Assembly (NCBI GenBank): GCA_017631135.1
Contig: JAGBTW010000018.1
Location: forward strand, 1 to 16,453
DNA length: 16,453 bases
DNA from: Alistipes sp.
GTDB taxonomy: Bacteria; Bacteroidota; Bacteroidia; Bacteroidales; Rikenellaceae
Direction: 5' to 3'
The first letter of the stretch is position 1. Every line of letters starts with the position of its first letter. The position numbers and the translations under genes are program-made. A model generated the notes under the pieces. The model saw only the letters and a list, made by a program, of their open reading frames with translations. It was not told the DNA's origin and did no database searches. Shown piece after piece: positions 7,237 to 14,546 of the stretch.

Positions 7237-8145
7237 TTATGCCTTGATGTTTCGCTTTATTCGGGCGAGGCCAGCGCGGGTCATTGCCGTAGAGCCCGCC
7301 ATGGCGAGAAACTCCTCCTCGGTCATCTTGGTCCATGCCTCGCTATCAAGCGCCGTGGGGTCGAATAGCGGGTCGAATAGTGGGTGGTTGTGCATTGGGG
7401 CTTTGAGGTTATAGGGACACACACTCTGGCATGCGTCGCAACCGAATATCCAGCCATCGAGTTCCTGTGTCGACGACTCGCTCTCGCGCTCTATGGTTCG
7501 GCACGATATGCAACGCCTTGTGTCGATAGTTCTATTCTCCAATATAGCACCGTTGGGGCATGCCTCGATGCAGCGTCTGCACTCGCCACAGCCAACACTC
7601 TCGAGCGGTGCGTCGTACATGTCGACCTCCTCGTCGATGATGAGCTCGCCGAGGTGGAGCATAGAGCCATACTTGGGGTTTACGAGCAGCGAGTTGCGAC
7701 CTATCCATCCCAGCCCTGCACGTGCGGCATAGCTCTTCTCGGCAATGGGGGCAGAGTCGGTGAAGGCGCGGAAGCGGAGCGTGGGGCAGTGCTGTTTAAG
7801 CGTGGCTGCAAGAGCGTTGAGCATCTCCTTGATTGTGACGTGGTAGTCGCGTGCCAAGGCATAAGATGCAACCTTGGTGTTACACCCCTTGTCGTAGCCG
7901 CGACTATAGGGCGATAGGTACGAAATAGCACAAATAATTATGCACCTCGACCCTTCGACCAAAAGTGATGCGTCAAAGCGTTTTTCTATGTTGCGCGAGA
8001 GGTAGTCGAGTGTCGAGCTGTTACCCGCTAACAGCCACTCATTAAAGAGGTTATGCTGTTCGTGCAGATGTTCTGCGGGCACTATACCCACAAGGTCGAA
8101 GCCCACCTCTCGGGCTGCGTTTATGATGATATTTCGGCCTATCAT
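7237..8145 (-). CDS. queG: Epoxyqueuosine reductase (QueG), short form without HEAT domain
   Basis: QueG reduces epoxyqueuosine to queuosine in tRNA, the last step of the pathway, using cobalamin and two [4Fe-4S] clusters. With the ATG at 8145 the protein has 302 residues. FTDSAPIAEKSYAARAGLGWIGRN (starting near 128) carries D130, which matches the catalytic aspartate. The ferredoxin-like module has CGECRRCIEACP (C186, C189, C192, C196), C212 and C215, and CDACQSVCP (C236, C239, C243). The protein ends about 60 residues later; the C-terminal HEAT-like tRNA-binding domain of the roughly 380-residue Escherichia coli and Bacillus proteins is missing. A TTG at 8163 would add six residues, but it lies inside a possible promoter -7 box and the ATG gives the usual N-terminus. 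The gene converges with the lipoprotein gene and diverges from the acyl-CoA synthetase. Its partner tgt is at the left edge of the window. Confidence 0.94.
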   Translation of the reverse strand: MIGRNIIINAAREVGFDLVGIVPAEHLHEQHNLFNEWLLAGNSSTLDYLSRNIEKRFDASLLVEGSRCIIICAISYLSPYSRGYDKGCNTKVASYALARDYHVTIKEMLNALAATLKQHCPTLRFRAFTDSAPIAEKSYAARAGLGWIGRNSLLVNPKYGSMLHLGELIIDEEVDMYDAPLESVGCGECRRCIEACPNGAILENRTIDTRRCISCRTIERESESSTQELDGWIFGCDACQSVCPYNLKAPMHNHPLFDPLFDPTALDSEAWTKMTEEEFLAMAGSTAMTRAGLARIKRNIKA

Positions 8146-8160
8146 TGAAATTATTTTTGG

Positions 8161-8168
8161 CAAAAATA
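8161..8168 (-). promoter_or_regulatory. Possible -7 box for queG
   Basis: Read on the minus strand, 8168 to 8161 is TATTTTTG, a match to TAnnTTTG. It sits only 15 bases upstream of the queG ATG, which would give a very short leader. No TTG or TTTG lies at the expected -33 spacing, and the region is AT-rich, so a chance match is quite possible. Confidence 0.3.
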
Positions 8169-8202
8169 GTAAAATTTTAAAAAAATATTGGTATCTTGCA
8201 CT

Positions 8203-8230
8203 CGATTTGTTGAGTTTCAGAACAAAATCG
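8203..8230 (+). repeat. Leader hairpin upstream of the acyl-CoA synthetase
   Basis: CGATTTGTT (8203-8211) and AACAAAATCG (8221-8230) form a 9-bp stem with one bulged base and a 9-base loop. It lies 29 bases upstream of the ATG at 8260, so it is probably inside the mRNA leader. It could be a binding site, an mRNA-stabilising hairpin or coincidental. No riboswitch class is recognisable. Confidence 0.35.
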
Positions 8231-8259
8231 AAAACAATTATTAACTAAAATCTCAAACA

Positions 8260-9951
8260 ATGAAGATGTTTAACACGATATATGAGATTGTTCGCAATAG
8301 CGTTGAACAGTTCTCTTCGCGCATCGCATTCTCGATGCTCGGTGGTGAGGATGTCTCTTACAAGGAGGTAGGCGAGCGCATCGACAGCGTGCAGGAACTC
8401 TTGCTCGATGCTGGCGTGGGCGCTGGCGACAAGGTTGCTATCTTGAGCAGTAGCATGCCCAACTGGGGCGTATCTTACTTCGCCGTAACAACTGCGGGCA
8501 TGATTGCTGTGCCCATCCTCCCCGACTTCACCTCGAGCGAGCTCGAGCTTATCATCGAGCACTCCGAGGCAAAGGCCATCCTTGTCTCTGACAAACTCTA
8601 TGCCAAGTTGCCAAAGACGGTCTTGGATAAGATGAACATCGTAATTCGCACAAAGGGTCTCAACCCCATCGTGAAGAATGTGTCGGAGCGCGCAGAGAAG
8701 CGCATACCCCAGCCCGAGGACCTCGCGGCAATAATCTACACATCGGGCACTACATCGAAGCCCAAGGGCGTGATGCTCACACATCGCGCTATATCTATGC
8801 AGCTCACGGTGATACCACCCCTCTTTGACTACAACCAGGACGATGTCCTACTCTCGATATTGCCCTTGTCGCACACCTATGAGTGTACGCTCGGCATGAT
8901 ATACCCCTTCTCGCGCGGTGCACACATCTACTACATGGATCGCCCACCCGTTGCTTCGGCTCTCATGCCCGCATTGCAGCAGGTGCGCCCCACGGCGATT
9001 GCCTCTGTGCCCCTCATCATGGAGAAGGTATATCGTAGTAAGGTGCGCCCCACATTCGAGAAGAGCGCGCTCCTACGCACATTGTACGGTTGGTCTCCAA
9101 CGCGTAAGGTGCTCCACAAGGTTGCGGGCAAGAAGCTCATGGAGCTTTTCGGTGGCCGCATGCGCTTCTTCGCTATTGGTGGTGCGAAGTTCGACAGCGA
9201 GGCGGAGCGTTTCTTGCTCGAGGCGGGCTTCCCCTATGGTATCGGCTATGGACTTACCGAGACTGCACCTCTTCTTGCTGGTGCAGTGGGCAAGATGGTG
9301 CGCGTAGGCTCTACAGGTCCTGCACTCGAGGGTGTTGAGTTGCGCCTCGATAATATCAACCCCGCGACAGGTCAGGGTGAGATTGTTGTAAAGACACCAT
9401 GCTGCATGTCGGGCTATTACAAGAATGAGGAGGCTACACGCGACGCCTTCACTGAAGATGGCTGGTTCCGCACGGGTGACCTCGGCTGCATAGCAAAGGA
9501 TGGCTGGGTATTCATCAAGGGTCGTCTCAAGAATATGATTGTAGGTCCTTCGGGTGAGAACATCTACCCCGAGGACATTGAGGAGGTGCTCAACAGCAAC
9601 CCCGTAGTTGCCGAGTCGGTAGTGACAGAGGAGAACGGTAAGCTTGTCGCACTCGTACATTTCGACATGGCTGCGCTCGAGGCTCGCTACGACGTATTCA
9701 AGAAGATGGTAAGCGACGGCAAGGAGCAGCTCGGACAGAAGTACACAGCAAGTAAGGAGCAGATAGCCGAGAAGATGGAGGAGATAAAGCGCGAGCTTGT
9801 GACCTACGTTAACTCGAAGGTTAACCGCTTCTCGCAGATTACCAAGGTCATTGACAATGGCTGTGAGTTCGAGAAGACTCCCACGAAGAAGATTCGCCGC
9901 TTTGTTTACGAGCAGCGTGCGAAGAATGGTTTTGTGCCCGATGTCCAGTAA
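8260..9951 (+). CDS. AMP-binding long-chain acyl-CoA synthetase family protein
   Basis: This is an adenylate-forming enzyme that probably activates a fatty acid with ATP and loads it onto CoA, in the cytosol or at the membrane face. The 563 residues show the motifs in order: phosphate loop YTSGTTSKPKG (160-170), YGLTET (330-335), TGD (405-407), the hinge segment IKGRLKNMIVGPSGENIYPE (419-438), and the C-terminal catalytic lysine region KTPTKKIRR (539-547; K543 or K544). The phosphate loop has Ser at 166 where Gly is most common, a known variant. A charged insertion at about 475-515 within the C-terminal lid is rich in Lys and Glu. The length fits bacterial long-chain enzymes. Acyl-ACP synthetase or another substrate cannot be ruled out. 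The gene stands alone between the divergent queG and the convergent kinase, with a 114-base upstream region holding a possible leader hairpin. Confidence 0.9.
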   Translation: MKMFNTIYEIVRNSVEQFSSRIAFSMLGGEDVSYKEVGERIDSVQELLLDAGVGAGDKVAILSSSMPNWGVSYFAVTTAGMIAVPILPDFTSSELELIIEHSEAKAILVSDKLYAKLPKTVLDKMNIVIRTKGLNPIVKNVSERAEKRIPQPEDLAAIIYTSGTTSKPKGVMLTHRAISMQLTVIPPLFDYNQDDVLLSILPLSHTYECTLGMIYPFSRGAHIYYMDRPPVASALMPALQQVRPTAIASVPLIMEKVYRSKVRPTFEKSALLRTLYGWSPTRKVLHKVAGKKLMELFGGRMRFFAIGGAKFDSEAERFLLEAGFPYGIGYGLTETAPLLAGAVGKMVRVGSTGPALEGVELRLDNINPATGQGEIVVKTPCCMSGYYKNEEATRDAFTEDGWFRTGDLGCIAKDGWVFIKGRLKNMIVGPSGENIYPEDIEEVLNSNPVVAESVVTEENGKLVALVHFDMAALEARYDVFKKMVSDGKEQLGQKYTASKEQIAEKMEEIKRELVTYVNSKVNRFSQITKVIDNGCEFEKTPTKKIRRFVYEQRAKNGFVPDVQ

Positions 9952-9979
9952 TTGAAACTATAATTTAATAAACAAATAG

Positions 9980-10011
9980 AAGGGTTTGTCCAACATTTAG
10001 GACAAACCCTT
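9980..10011. terminator. Bidirectional terminator between acyl-CoA synthetase and PfkB kinase
   Basis: AAGGGTTTGTCC (9980-9991) pairs perfectly with GGACAAACCCTT (10000-10011), giving a 12-bp stem with an 8-base loop between two convergent genes. On the plus strand it is followed by TATTGTTTCTATT, and on the minus strand by TCTATTTGTTTATT. The tails are T-rich but not unbroken, so it works as a plausible terminator in both directions. Confidence 0.88.
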
Positions 10012-10033
10012 ATTGTTTCTATTATGGTGATGG

Positions 10034-11038
10034 TTAGAACAAGTACTTGTCTGTGCGAACCTGGTCGACGAGTGTGGCAATCTCCTGCCATACCTCCTCG
10101 CCAAAGGTGGTTCCAACAACCTCGATAACCTTGCCAGCAGCGATAGCACCGATAGTGCCACATGCGCGGAGCGACAACCCCTCGGTGAGTCCGTACATAA
10201 AGCCCGCAGCGTAGAAGTCGCCAGCACCTGTGGTGTCAACGCGCTTTGCTGCAGCCATGATGCCCACATGTATAACCTCTTCGCCACGCTTGATGAGTGC
10301 GCCACGCATGCCAATCTTCACAACCGCAAGTTCGCACATAGAGCCAATATGGTCGAGCGCCTTGTGGGGGTCGCTCTCGCCAGTGAAGGCGTGAGCCTCA
10401 TCCTCGTTAGCAAAGAGTATGTCTACATGCTTCGCAACGATGTCGCGCAGGAAGTCGCGGTTTTCCTCTACAACATTAAACGACGCAAGGTCGATGGCTA
10501 CCTTTAGGCCATGAGCCTTGGCACGCTCGATAGCGGTGCGTATAAGATCATGGTCCTGAACAAGATAACCCTCGATATAGAGGCAGTCGTAGCTATCGAA
10601 GATAGTGCCGTCACTATCCTCGGCCTGGAGGAGTGCCGCAGCGCCAAGGTGAGTGACAAACGTGCGCTCGCCATCTTTTGACACCAGCGCCACACACTTG
10701 CCCGAGCGCTCCTCGGAGCGTAGGATGAATGGCTCGATACCGATGTTGCGGAGTGCCTGCTCGTAGAAGTCACCCGTATTATCCTCGCCAACCTTGCCAA
10801 TAAAGCCCACCTTCGTGCCAAGGCGTGCCATAGCGCGTATGGCGTTACCCGCCGAGCCACCAAGTGATAGTGAGTATGGGCAGCCCGCAACGCTCTTCGA
10901 GATGGCGGTTTGCAACTTGCTATCTACGAGGCTCATAGAGCCCTTCGCAAGCTGATATTCTTCTAAAACATTGTCGTTAGAGAGGTTGACAAGCATATCG
11001 GTTAGTGCATTGCCAATACCTATTACACGTCTAATCAT
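10034..11038 (-). CDS. PfkB family carbohydrate/nucleoside kinase
   Basis: This is a ribokinase-fold enzyme that transfers phosphate from ATP to a sugar or nucleoside hydroxyl. The 334 residues begin with VIGIGNALTDMLV (5-17) and carry the N-terminal substrate-site signature LGGSAGNAIRAMARLG (59-74). The C-terminal PfkB signature is DTTGAGDFYAAGF (268-280), with the anion hole GAGD at 271-274 and the catalytic base D274. The Bacteroidota members of this subfamily are usually annotated as adenosine kinase or sugar kinase; nothing in the sequence decides the substrate. The ATG at 11038 lies about 40 bases after the T-run of the upstream gene's terminator, so it probably has its own promoter, but I see no clear TAnnTTTG box in the gap. 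It converges with the acyl-CoA synthetase at a shared terminator. Confidence 0.92.
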   Translation of the reverse strand: MIRRVIGIGNALTDMLVNLSNDNVLEEYQLAKGSMSLVDSKLQTAISKSVAGCPYSLSLGGSAGNAIRAMARLGTKVGFIGKVGEDNTGDFYEQALRNIGIEPFILRSEERSGKCVALVSKDGERTFVTHLGAAALLQAEDSDGTIFDSYDCLYIEGYLVQDHDLIRTAIERAKAHGLKVAIDLASFNVVEENRDFLRDIVAKHVDILFANEDEAHAFTGESDPHKALDHIGSMCELAVVKIGMRGALIKRGEEVIHVGIMAAAKRVDTTGAGDFYAAGFMYGLTEGLSLRACGTIGAIAAGKVIEVVGTTFGEEVWQEIATLVDQVRTDKYLF

Positions 11039-11080
11039 CGGGTTAGTTTTATGCTTTTTATGTGTGGCGATAATGTTCCT

Positions 11081-11120
11081 AAAAAAAAGGGACTGCCCCT
11101 AAACTATGATGGACAGCCCC
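11081..11120 (-). terminator. Minus-strand-specific terminator after the PpiD-like gene
   Basis: On the minus strand GGGGCTGTCC (11120-11111) pairs with GGGCAGTCCC (11098-11089) over 10 bp, two of them G-U, and eight T follow (11088-11081). On the plus strand the same two positions would be A-C mismatches, so the structure works only in the direction of the PpiD-like transcript. It ends 24 bases after that gene's stop codon and insulates the kinase gene. Confidence 0.88.
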
Positions 11121-11143
11121 TAATTCGTCTATGTGATTAACGA

Positions 11144-13105
11144 CTACAACTCGCTTGCACCGCGCTTGTCAACCACCTGGACACCGTCCATCATGTAGTT
11201 CTCGAAGTTGCGGTTAACGTCAGCCTTTGCAGCCTCGTTCATCTCCTTGCGCTTCTCCTCTACGCCAGCCTTTGCAGCCTCGGTGTTGTTGATGTTGTCA
11301 ACAACGAAGAGGTATACACCTGCGTTACCCTTAACAAATGTGGGCTCGCCGCTCTTTGTGCTGCGTGCGATAGCGCCTACGAAGATGGGGTCGTTAGCCT
11401 CGCCAGCAGCAACTGAAGTGAAGTTTACGCCGTTGAACTTACCGCTCTTCATACCCTCGATAGAGGCATCCATAGCGAGAGTGTTCTTTGCAACAGCAAA
11501 CTTCTTATCCTTCTCAACCTCGCGCTTTGCAAGACGCTCGTCGCTAACAACATACTTGTCGTTGTTGATAGCTGTAACCATGCAAACGTAGATAACATTC
11601 TTTGATGTCCAGCTCTTTGTGTCACCCACCTCGGCGTCGTATGTCCAGATTGCAAGGTTGCGTGAGTCCTCGATGCCGCTTACAGAGTGGAATGCCTGTG
11701 CGGGGTTAGTGCCACGAGATACTACGCGGTTCATGGGGAACTTACCAATCTTTGATGCTGCCTCGTTGAATGTCTCGGGCTTCTTGCCAGCCTCTGCCAA
11801 GAGCTTCTTTGAGTCTGCAACAATCTTGTCGTATGTCTCGTTGCTTGCCTTAACGGTGTACTCAACGTTTGCAGTAAGAACGAAGTTATCCTTCTTGCCG
11901 AGCTCGGTAATCTTAACTACTGCGGGCTTGTTGTTTACTGTGTGTGTGAACACGTCGCCAACCTTTGCGTTGAGGAACTTCTCTGCGTCACGCTCTGTCA
12001 AAGCAGCCATCTTCACAGTCTCGGTAGTTGCGTTAGCACCAGCCTCAATCTCTGCGAGGTTGCCGTTAACAGCCTTAATCTCCTCAACGAGCTTGTCAGC
12101 AGCCAAGGGTGACTCGGTTGTGATAGCGCTGAAAGTGAAGCTCTCGGGTGCTGATACCTTCTTAACGATGTACTTTGCATTCCAAGTGTCACCCTCGAGA
12201 ACGGGACCATAGTTCTCGCCAGCCTTGATAGCCTTTGCCTCGGCCTCGCTCAATGAGCTAACTGCAACATAGTTACCCACCTTGCCGTCAACGCCACGGA
12301 TAGCGCTCTTGATAGCCTTAACATCGCCATTAGCAGCCTTTACTGCCTCGTTAGCCTTCATGATAGCCTCCTCTGCAGCAACCTTATCCTCCTCGCTTGC
12401 CTCGATGTCGAAGCGAACATAAGCGATTGTGCGTGCGCCAAAGTTGGGGTTCTCCTTGCGGTGTGCCTCGGCATAAGCGTCAGTCTCTGCCTTTGTAGCC
12501 TCCTCTGCAGTGATAGCTGCGTAGGGCAACATTACATAGTGACCGTCGAATGTAAGGTTCTCGTTGCGGAGTGCCTCCTCAACCTCAAGGCTGTTGGCGA
12601 ACTTACCAGCAGCGTAGGTGTTGGTAGCCTTAACAAGAGTTGTAGAGACGTCGATGCCACCGCTCATAGCCTTCATCTGCTCCCAGTTGTAAGCGATAGC
12701 GTTCTCGAAGTCAGCCTTCTCCATGCTCAACGCTGTGGGGTCGTTGTTAAGGATGTTGTTGGTGTACTCAACGAACATAGCCTCCTCATCTGAAGCTACG
12801 AAGCCCAAACCTGCAGCCTCGTATGCGGGGTGAAGATACTTGTCGAATGCGATGCGGTGATAAACAGCCTGTGCTGTGTAGTCGGGGTTAACACCCTCCA
12901 TCGCATACTCCTGTACATACTTTGCGTACTCTGACTGCTTAACCTCTGTGCCATCGATTGTGAGTACTACATTGTCAGTAATCTGTGCGTTGCCACGGCC
13001 ACGCATAGAGAGCTGATCACCAAGAATAAATGCAACAAGTACGAGTGCAATGACTACAGAGAGTACAATGCCGTACTTGGTTCTTAATGTGTTTAATGAA
13101 GCCAT
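11144..13105 (-). CDS. Membrane-anchored PpiD/SurA-like periplasmic protein with a degenerate parvulin region
   Basis: The 653 residues match the Bacteroidota proteins usually annotated as peptidylprolyl isomerase or SurA N-terminal domain protein. A single membrane anchor lies at about 12-30 (near LVLVAFILGD), followed by a large, Ala/Glu/Lys-rich periplasmic part that would assist folding of outer-membrane proteins. Helical SurA-N-like sequence covers about 45-215. In relatives a parvulin domain follows YGPVLEGDTW (299-308), starting with an ARHIL-type strand and holding a GGDLG motif. Here the corresponding stretch (about 322-402) reads ESFTFSAITTES onward, has no ARHIL, no GGDLG, and is about 20 residues shorter. 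The closing element KPAVVKITELG (393-403) is still parvulin-like. I therefore call it a chaperone-like relative that probably lacks isomerase activity. It has its own promoter (13145-13152) and terminator and follows the CNNM/CBS gene after a 146-base gap. Confidence 0.82.
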   Translation of the reverse strand: MASLNTLRTKYGIVLSVVIALVLVAFILGDQLSMRGRGNAQITDNVVLTIDGTEVKQSEYAKYVQEYAMEGVNPDYTAQAVYHRIAFDKYLHPAYEAAGLGFVASDEEAMFVEYTNNILNNDPTALSMEKADFENAIAYNWEQMKAMSGGIDVSTTLVKATNTYAAGKFANSLEVEEALRNENLTFDGHYVMLPYAAITAEEATKAETDAYAEAHRKENPNFGARTIAYVRFDIEASEEDKVAAEEAIMKANEAVKAANGDVKAIKSAIRGVDGKVGNYVAVSSLSEAEAKAIKAGENYGPVLEGDTWNAKYIVKKVSAPESFTFSAITTESPLAADKLVEEIKAVNGNLAEIEAGANATTETVKMAALTERDAEKFLNAKVGDVFTHTVNNKPAVVKITELGKKDNFVLTANVEYTVKASNETYDKIVADSKKLLAEAGKKPETFNEAASKIGKFPMNRVVSRGTNPAQAFHSVSGIEDSRNLAIWTYDAEVGDTKSWTSKNVIYVCMVTAINNDKYVVSDERLAKREVEKDKKFAVAKNTLAMDASIEGMKSGKFNGVNFTSVAAGEANDPIFVGAIARSTKSGEPTFVKGNAGVYLFVVDNINNTEAAKAGVEEKRKEMNEAAKADVNRNFENYMMDGVQVVDKRGASEL

Positions 13106-13144
13106 AATATAATTTTTTTATTGTTAAAATTCCGTTTAAGCCTC

Positions 13145-13152
13145 CAAAGGTA
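13145..13152 (-). promoter_or_regulatory. -7 box of the promoter for the PpiD-like gene
   Basis: Read on the minus strand, 13152 to 13145 is TACCTTTG, an exact TAnnTTTG match 39 bases upstream of the ATG at 13105. Transcription would start near 13138, leaving an AT-rich leader of about 33 bases. A -33 element is not clear; TTTAG and TGTTT lie upstream at imperfect spacing. The 146-base gap between the CNNM/CBS stop and this gene contains nothing else I can name. Confidence 0.6.
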
Positions 13153-13251
13153 GTAATTTTTTATTAAACAGAGCTAAATATCTCTAAAAAAATATACATA
13201 TAACCCTGTCATTGTCTCATATAGAGGGCTACAATGGAGTATGTTGTGTCG

Positions 13252-14490
13252 TTATTTGTTCACTTTTATGCTTACAACATCGAGGCGCGACTGCTTGCGG
13301 CTGACAATCTTGATGCTGAACATGTCGTTCGCAAGTTGCTCCCCTTCCGAGGGTATGCCGCCATGCTCGGCGATGATGTAGCCCGCCAGCGTGTCGTACT
13401 CGTCGCTCTCGGGGATGCCCAACGAGTAGGTCTCGTTGAGGTACTCCACCTCGTGGCGTGCCGAGAAAAGCCACTCATCCTCGGCGAGTTGTCGCTCGAT
13501 AAGCTCCTGCACATCGTGCTCATCCTCAATCTCTCCGAAGATTTGCTCGAGCACATCCTCGAGAGATATGATGCCCGCCGTGCCACCAAACTCGTCAATC
13601 ACAACAGCGATGCTTGCGCGACGCTTGGTGAAGGTCTCGAGCATATCCTGTAGGGGCATGGTCTCGGCAACATATATCGTCTTTATGAGTATGTCCGAGA
13701 TGCTCTTTGGCTGCTCAAAGAGGCTCTTCGAGTTGACATAACCGATGATGTTGTCTATGGTGTCGTGCCACACGAAGATGCGTGAATATTTTGTCTCTAC
13801 GAAGCGCTCCGTAAGTTCGGCAATAGATGTAGACTCGAGGTCTACGGCTTCGACATCTACGCGCTGCACCATGCAGTCACGCACGCGCAAATCTGCAAAG
13901 TCCAATGCATTTTGGAATAGGCGTATATCCTGCTCCTCTTCGTCGTTGACCTCCACATTCTCGTCCTCGACAAGCGAGACAAGGTCGTCGCGGTTAAACT
14001 CCGTAGGCTCCTCGCGGGGCTCGATGCGTCGACCCGTAAGTCGAATAAGACCATACGATATGAGCGTCGAGAGGCGCGTGATGGGGTAGAGGATGATATA
14101 GAATAGGTAGATGACGGGTGAGAGAAGCGAGTAGTAGAAGTTTGCGTTGCGACGCACAACCGACTTGGGGATATACTCACCCACAAAGAGTATGATGATT
14201 GTCGAGATGATGGTCTGTGCCAGGGCGTTCTCCATGTTGAACACTCTGACAAGCAGCAGCGACATCGACATAGAGTAGATGACAAGCGCTATGTTGTTGC
14301 CAACGAGTATCGTGGTTATATAGTTGTCGGAGTTGCGCGAAAAGATGTCTGCGATATAGTTGAACATGGGGTTCTGCTTTCGGTCTATCTCCTCGCGCAG
14401 ACGGTTACGCCCGAGGAATGCAATCTCCATTCCCGAGAAGAAAGCGGAGAACATAAGCATCACCGCAATTGTTATGACTATACTTAACAT
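13252..14490 (-). CDS. CNNM/CBS domain membrane protein (CorC/HlyC-like, 'hemolysin' family)
   Basis: This inner-membrane protein belongs to the CNNM/CorC family, which is linked to magnesium and other cation export despite the old name hemolysin. The 412 residues hold a CNNM (DUF21) membrane domain at about 1-150 with hydrophobic segments at 1-20, 60-83, 91-108 and 122-140 and the motifs FSGMEIAF (18-25) and GEYIPKS (104-110). Two CBS repeats at about 205-325 contain DEFGGTAGIISLEDVLEQIF (299-318). A CorC_HlyC transporter-associated domain runs from about 333 to the end (DEYDTLAGYII, 363-373). All family parts are present and of normal length. It lies between the lptC-like gene (55-base gap) and the PpiD-like gene, an order I recall as common in Bacteroidota. 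Its ATG has no obvious promoter, so it is probably read from upstream. It may be a GldE-type relative, but that cannot be decided here. Confidence 0.93.
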   Translation of the reverse strand: MLSIVITIAVMLMFSAFFSGMEIAFLGRNRLREEIDRKQNPMFNYIADIFSRNSDNYITTILVGNNIALVIYSMSMSLLLVRVFNMENALAQTIISTIIILFVGEYIPKSVVRRNANFYYSLLSPVIYLFYIILYPITRLSTLISYGLIRLTGRRIEPREEPTEFNRDDLVSLVEDENVEVNDEEEQDIRLFQNALDFADLRVRDCMVQRVDVEAVDLESTSIAELTERFVETKYSRIFVWHDTIDNIIGYVNSKSLFEQPKSISDILIKTIYVAETMPLQDMLETFTKRRASIAVVIDEFGGTAGIISLEDVLEQIFGEIEDEHDVQELIERQLAEDEWLFSARHEVEYLNETYSLGIPESDEYDTLAGYIIAEHGGIPSEGEQLANDMFSIKIVSRKQSRLDVVSIKVNK

Positions 14491-14520
14491 AGTTTCTTTA
14501 TTATAGTAGACAATCCCTAT

Positions 14521-14546
14521 GGTGTCTCCCTCAAGTGGAGCACACC
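14521..14546. repeat. Intergenic hairpin between lptC-like and CNNM/CBS genes
   Basis: GGTGT plus CTCC (14521-14529) pairs with GGAG plus ACACC (14537-14546), giving nine pairs with one bulged base and a 7-base loop. It begins at the stop codon of the lptC-like gene on the minus strand. No T-run follows, so it is more likely an mRNA-processing or stabilising hairpin, or a weak attenuator, within an operon than a full terminator. Confidence 0.45.

Noticed and set aside
8146..8163. TTG start for queG at 8163
   Set aside because: It adds six residues unlike the family N-terminus, TTG is a rare start, and it lies inside a possible -7 box; the ATG at 8145 fits better.
8192..8199. TATCTTGC as a -7 promoter box for the acyl-CoA synthetase
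   Set aside because: It lacks one T of TAnnTTTG and has no TTG at the -33 spacing, so I cannot support it as a feature.
11619..12212. Plus-strand open frame opposite the PpiD-like gene
   Set aside because: Its Ser/Ala/Leu-rich product has no domain and mirrors the Ala/Glu/Lys codons of the real minus-strand gene.
13196..13240. CCCT/AGGG hairpin as a terminator after the CNNM/CBS gene
   Set aside because: The stem is only four pairs with a large loop and the T-run is distant; it is too weak to call.
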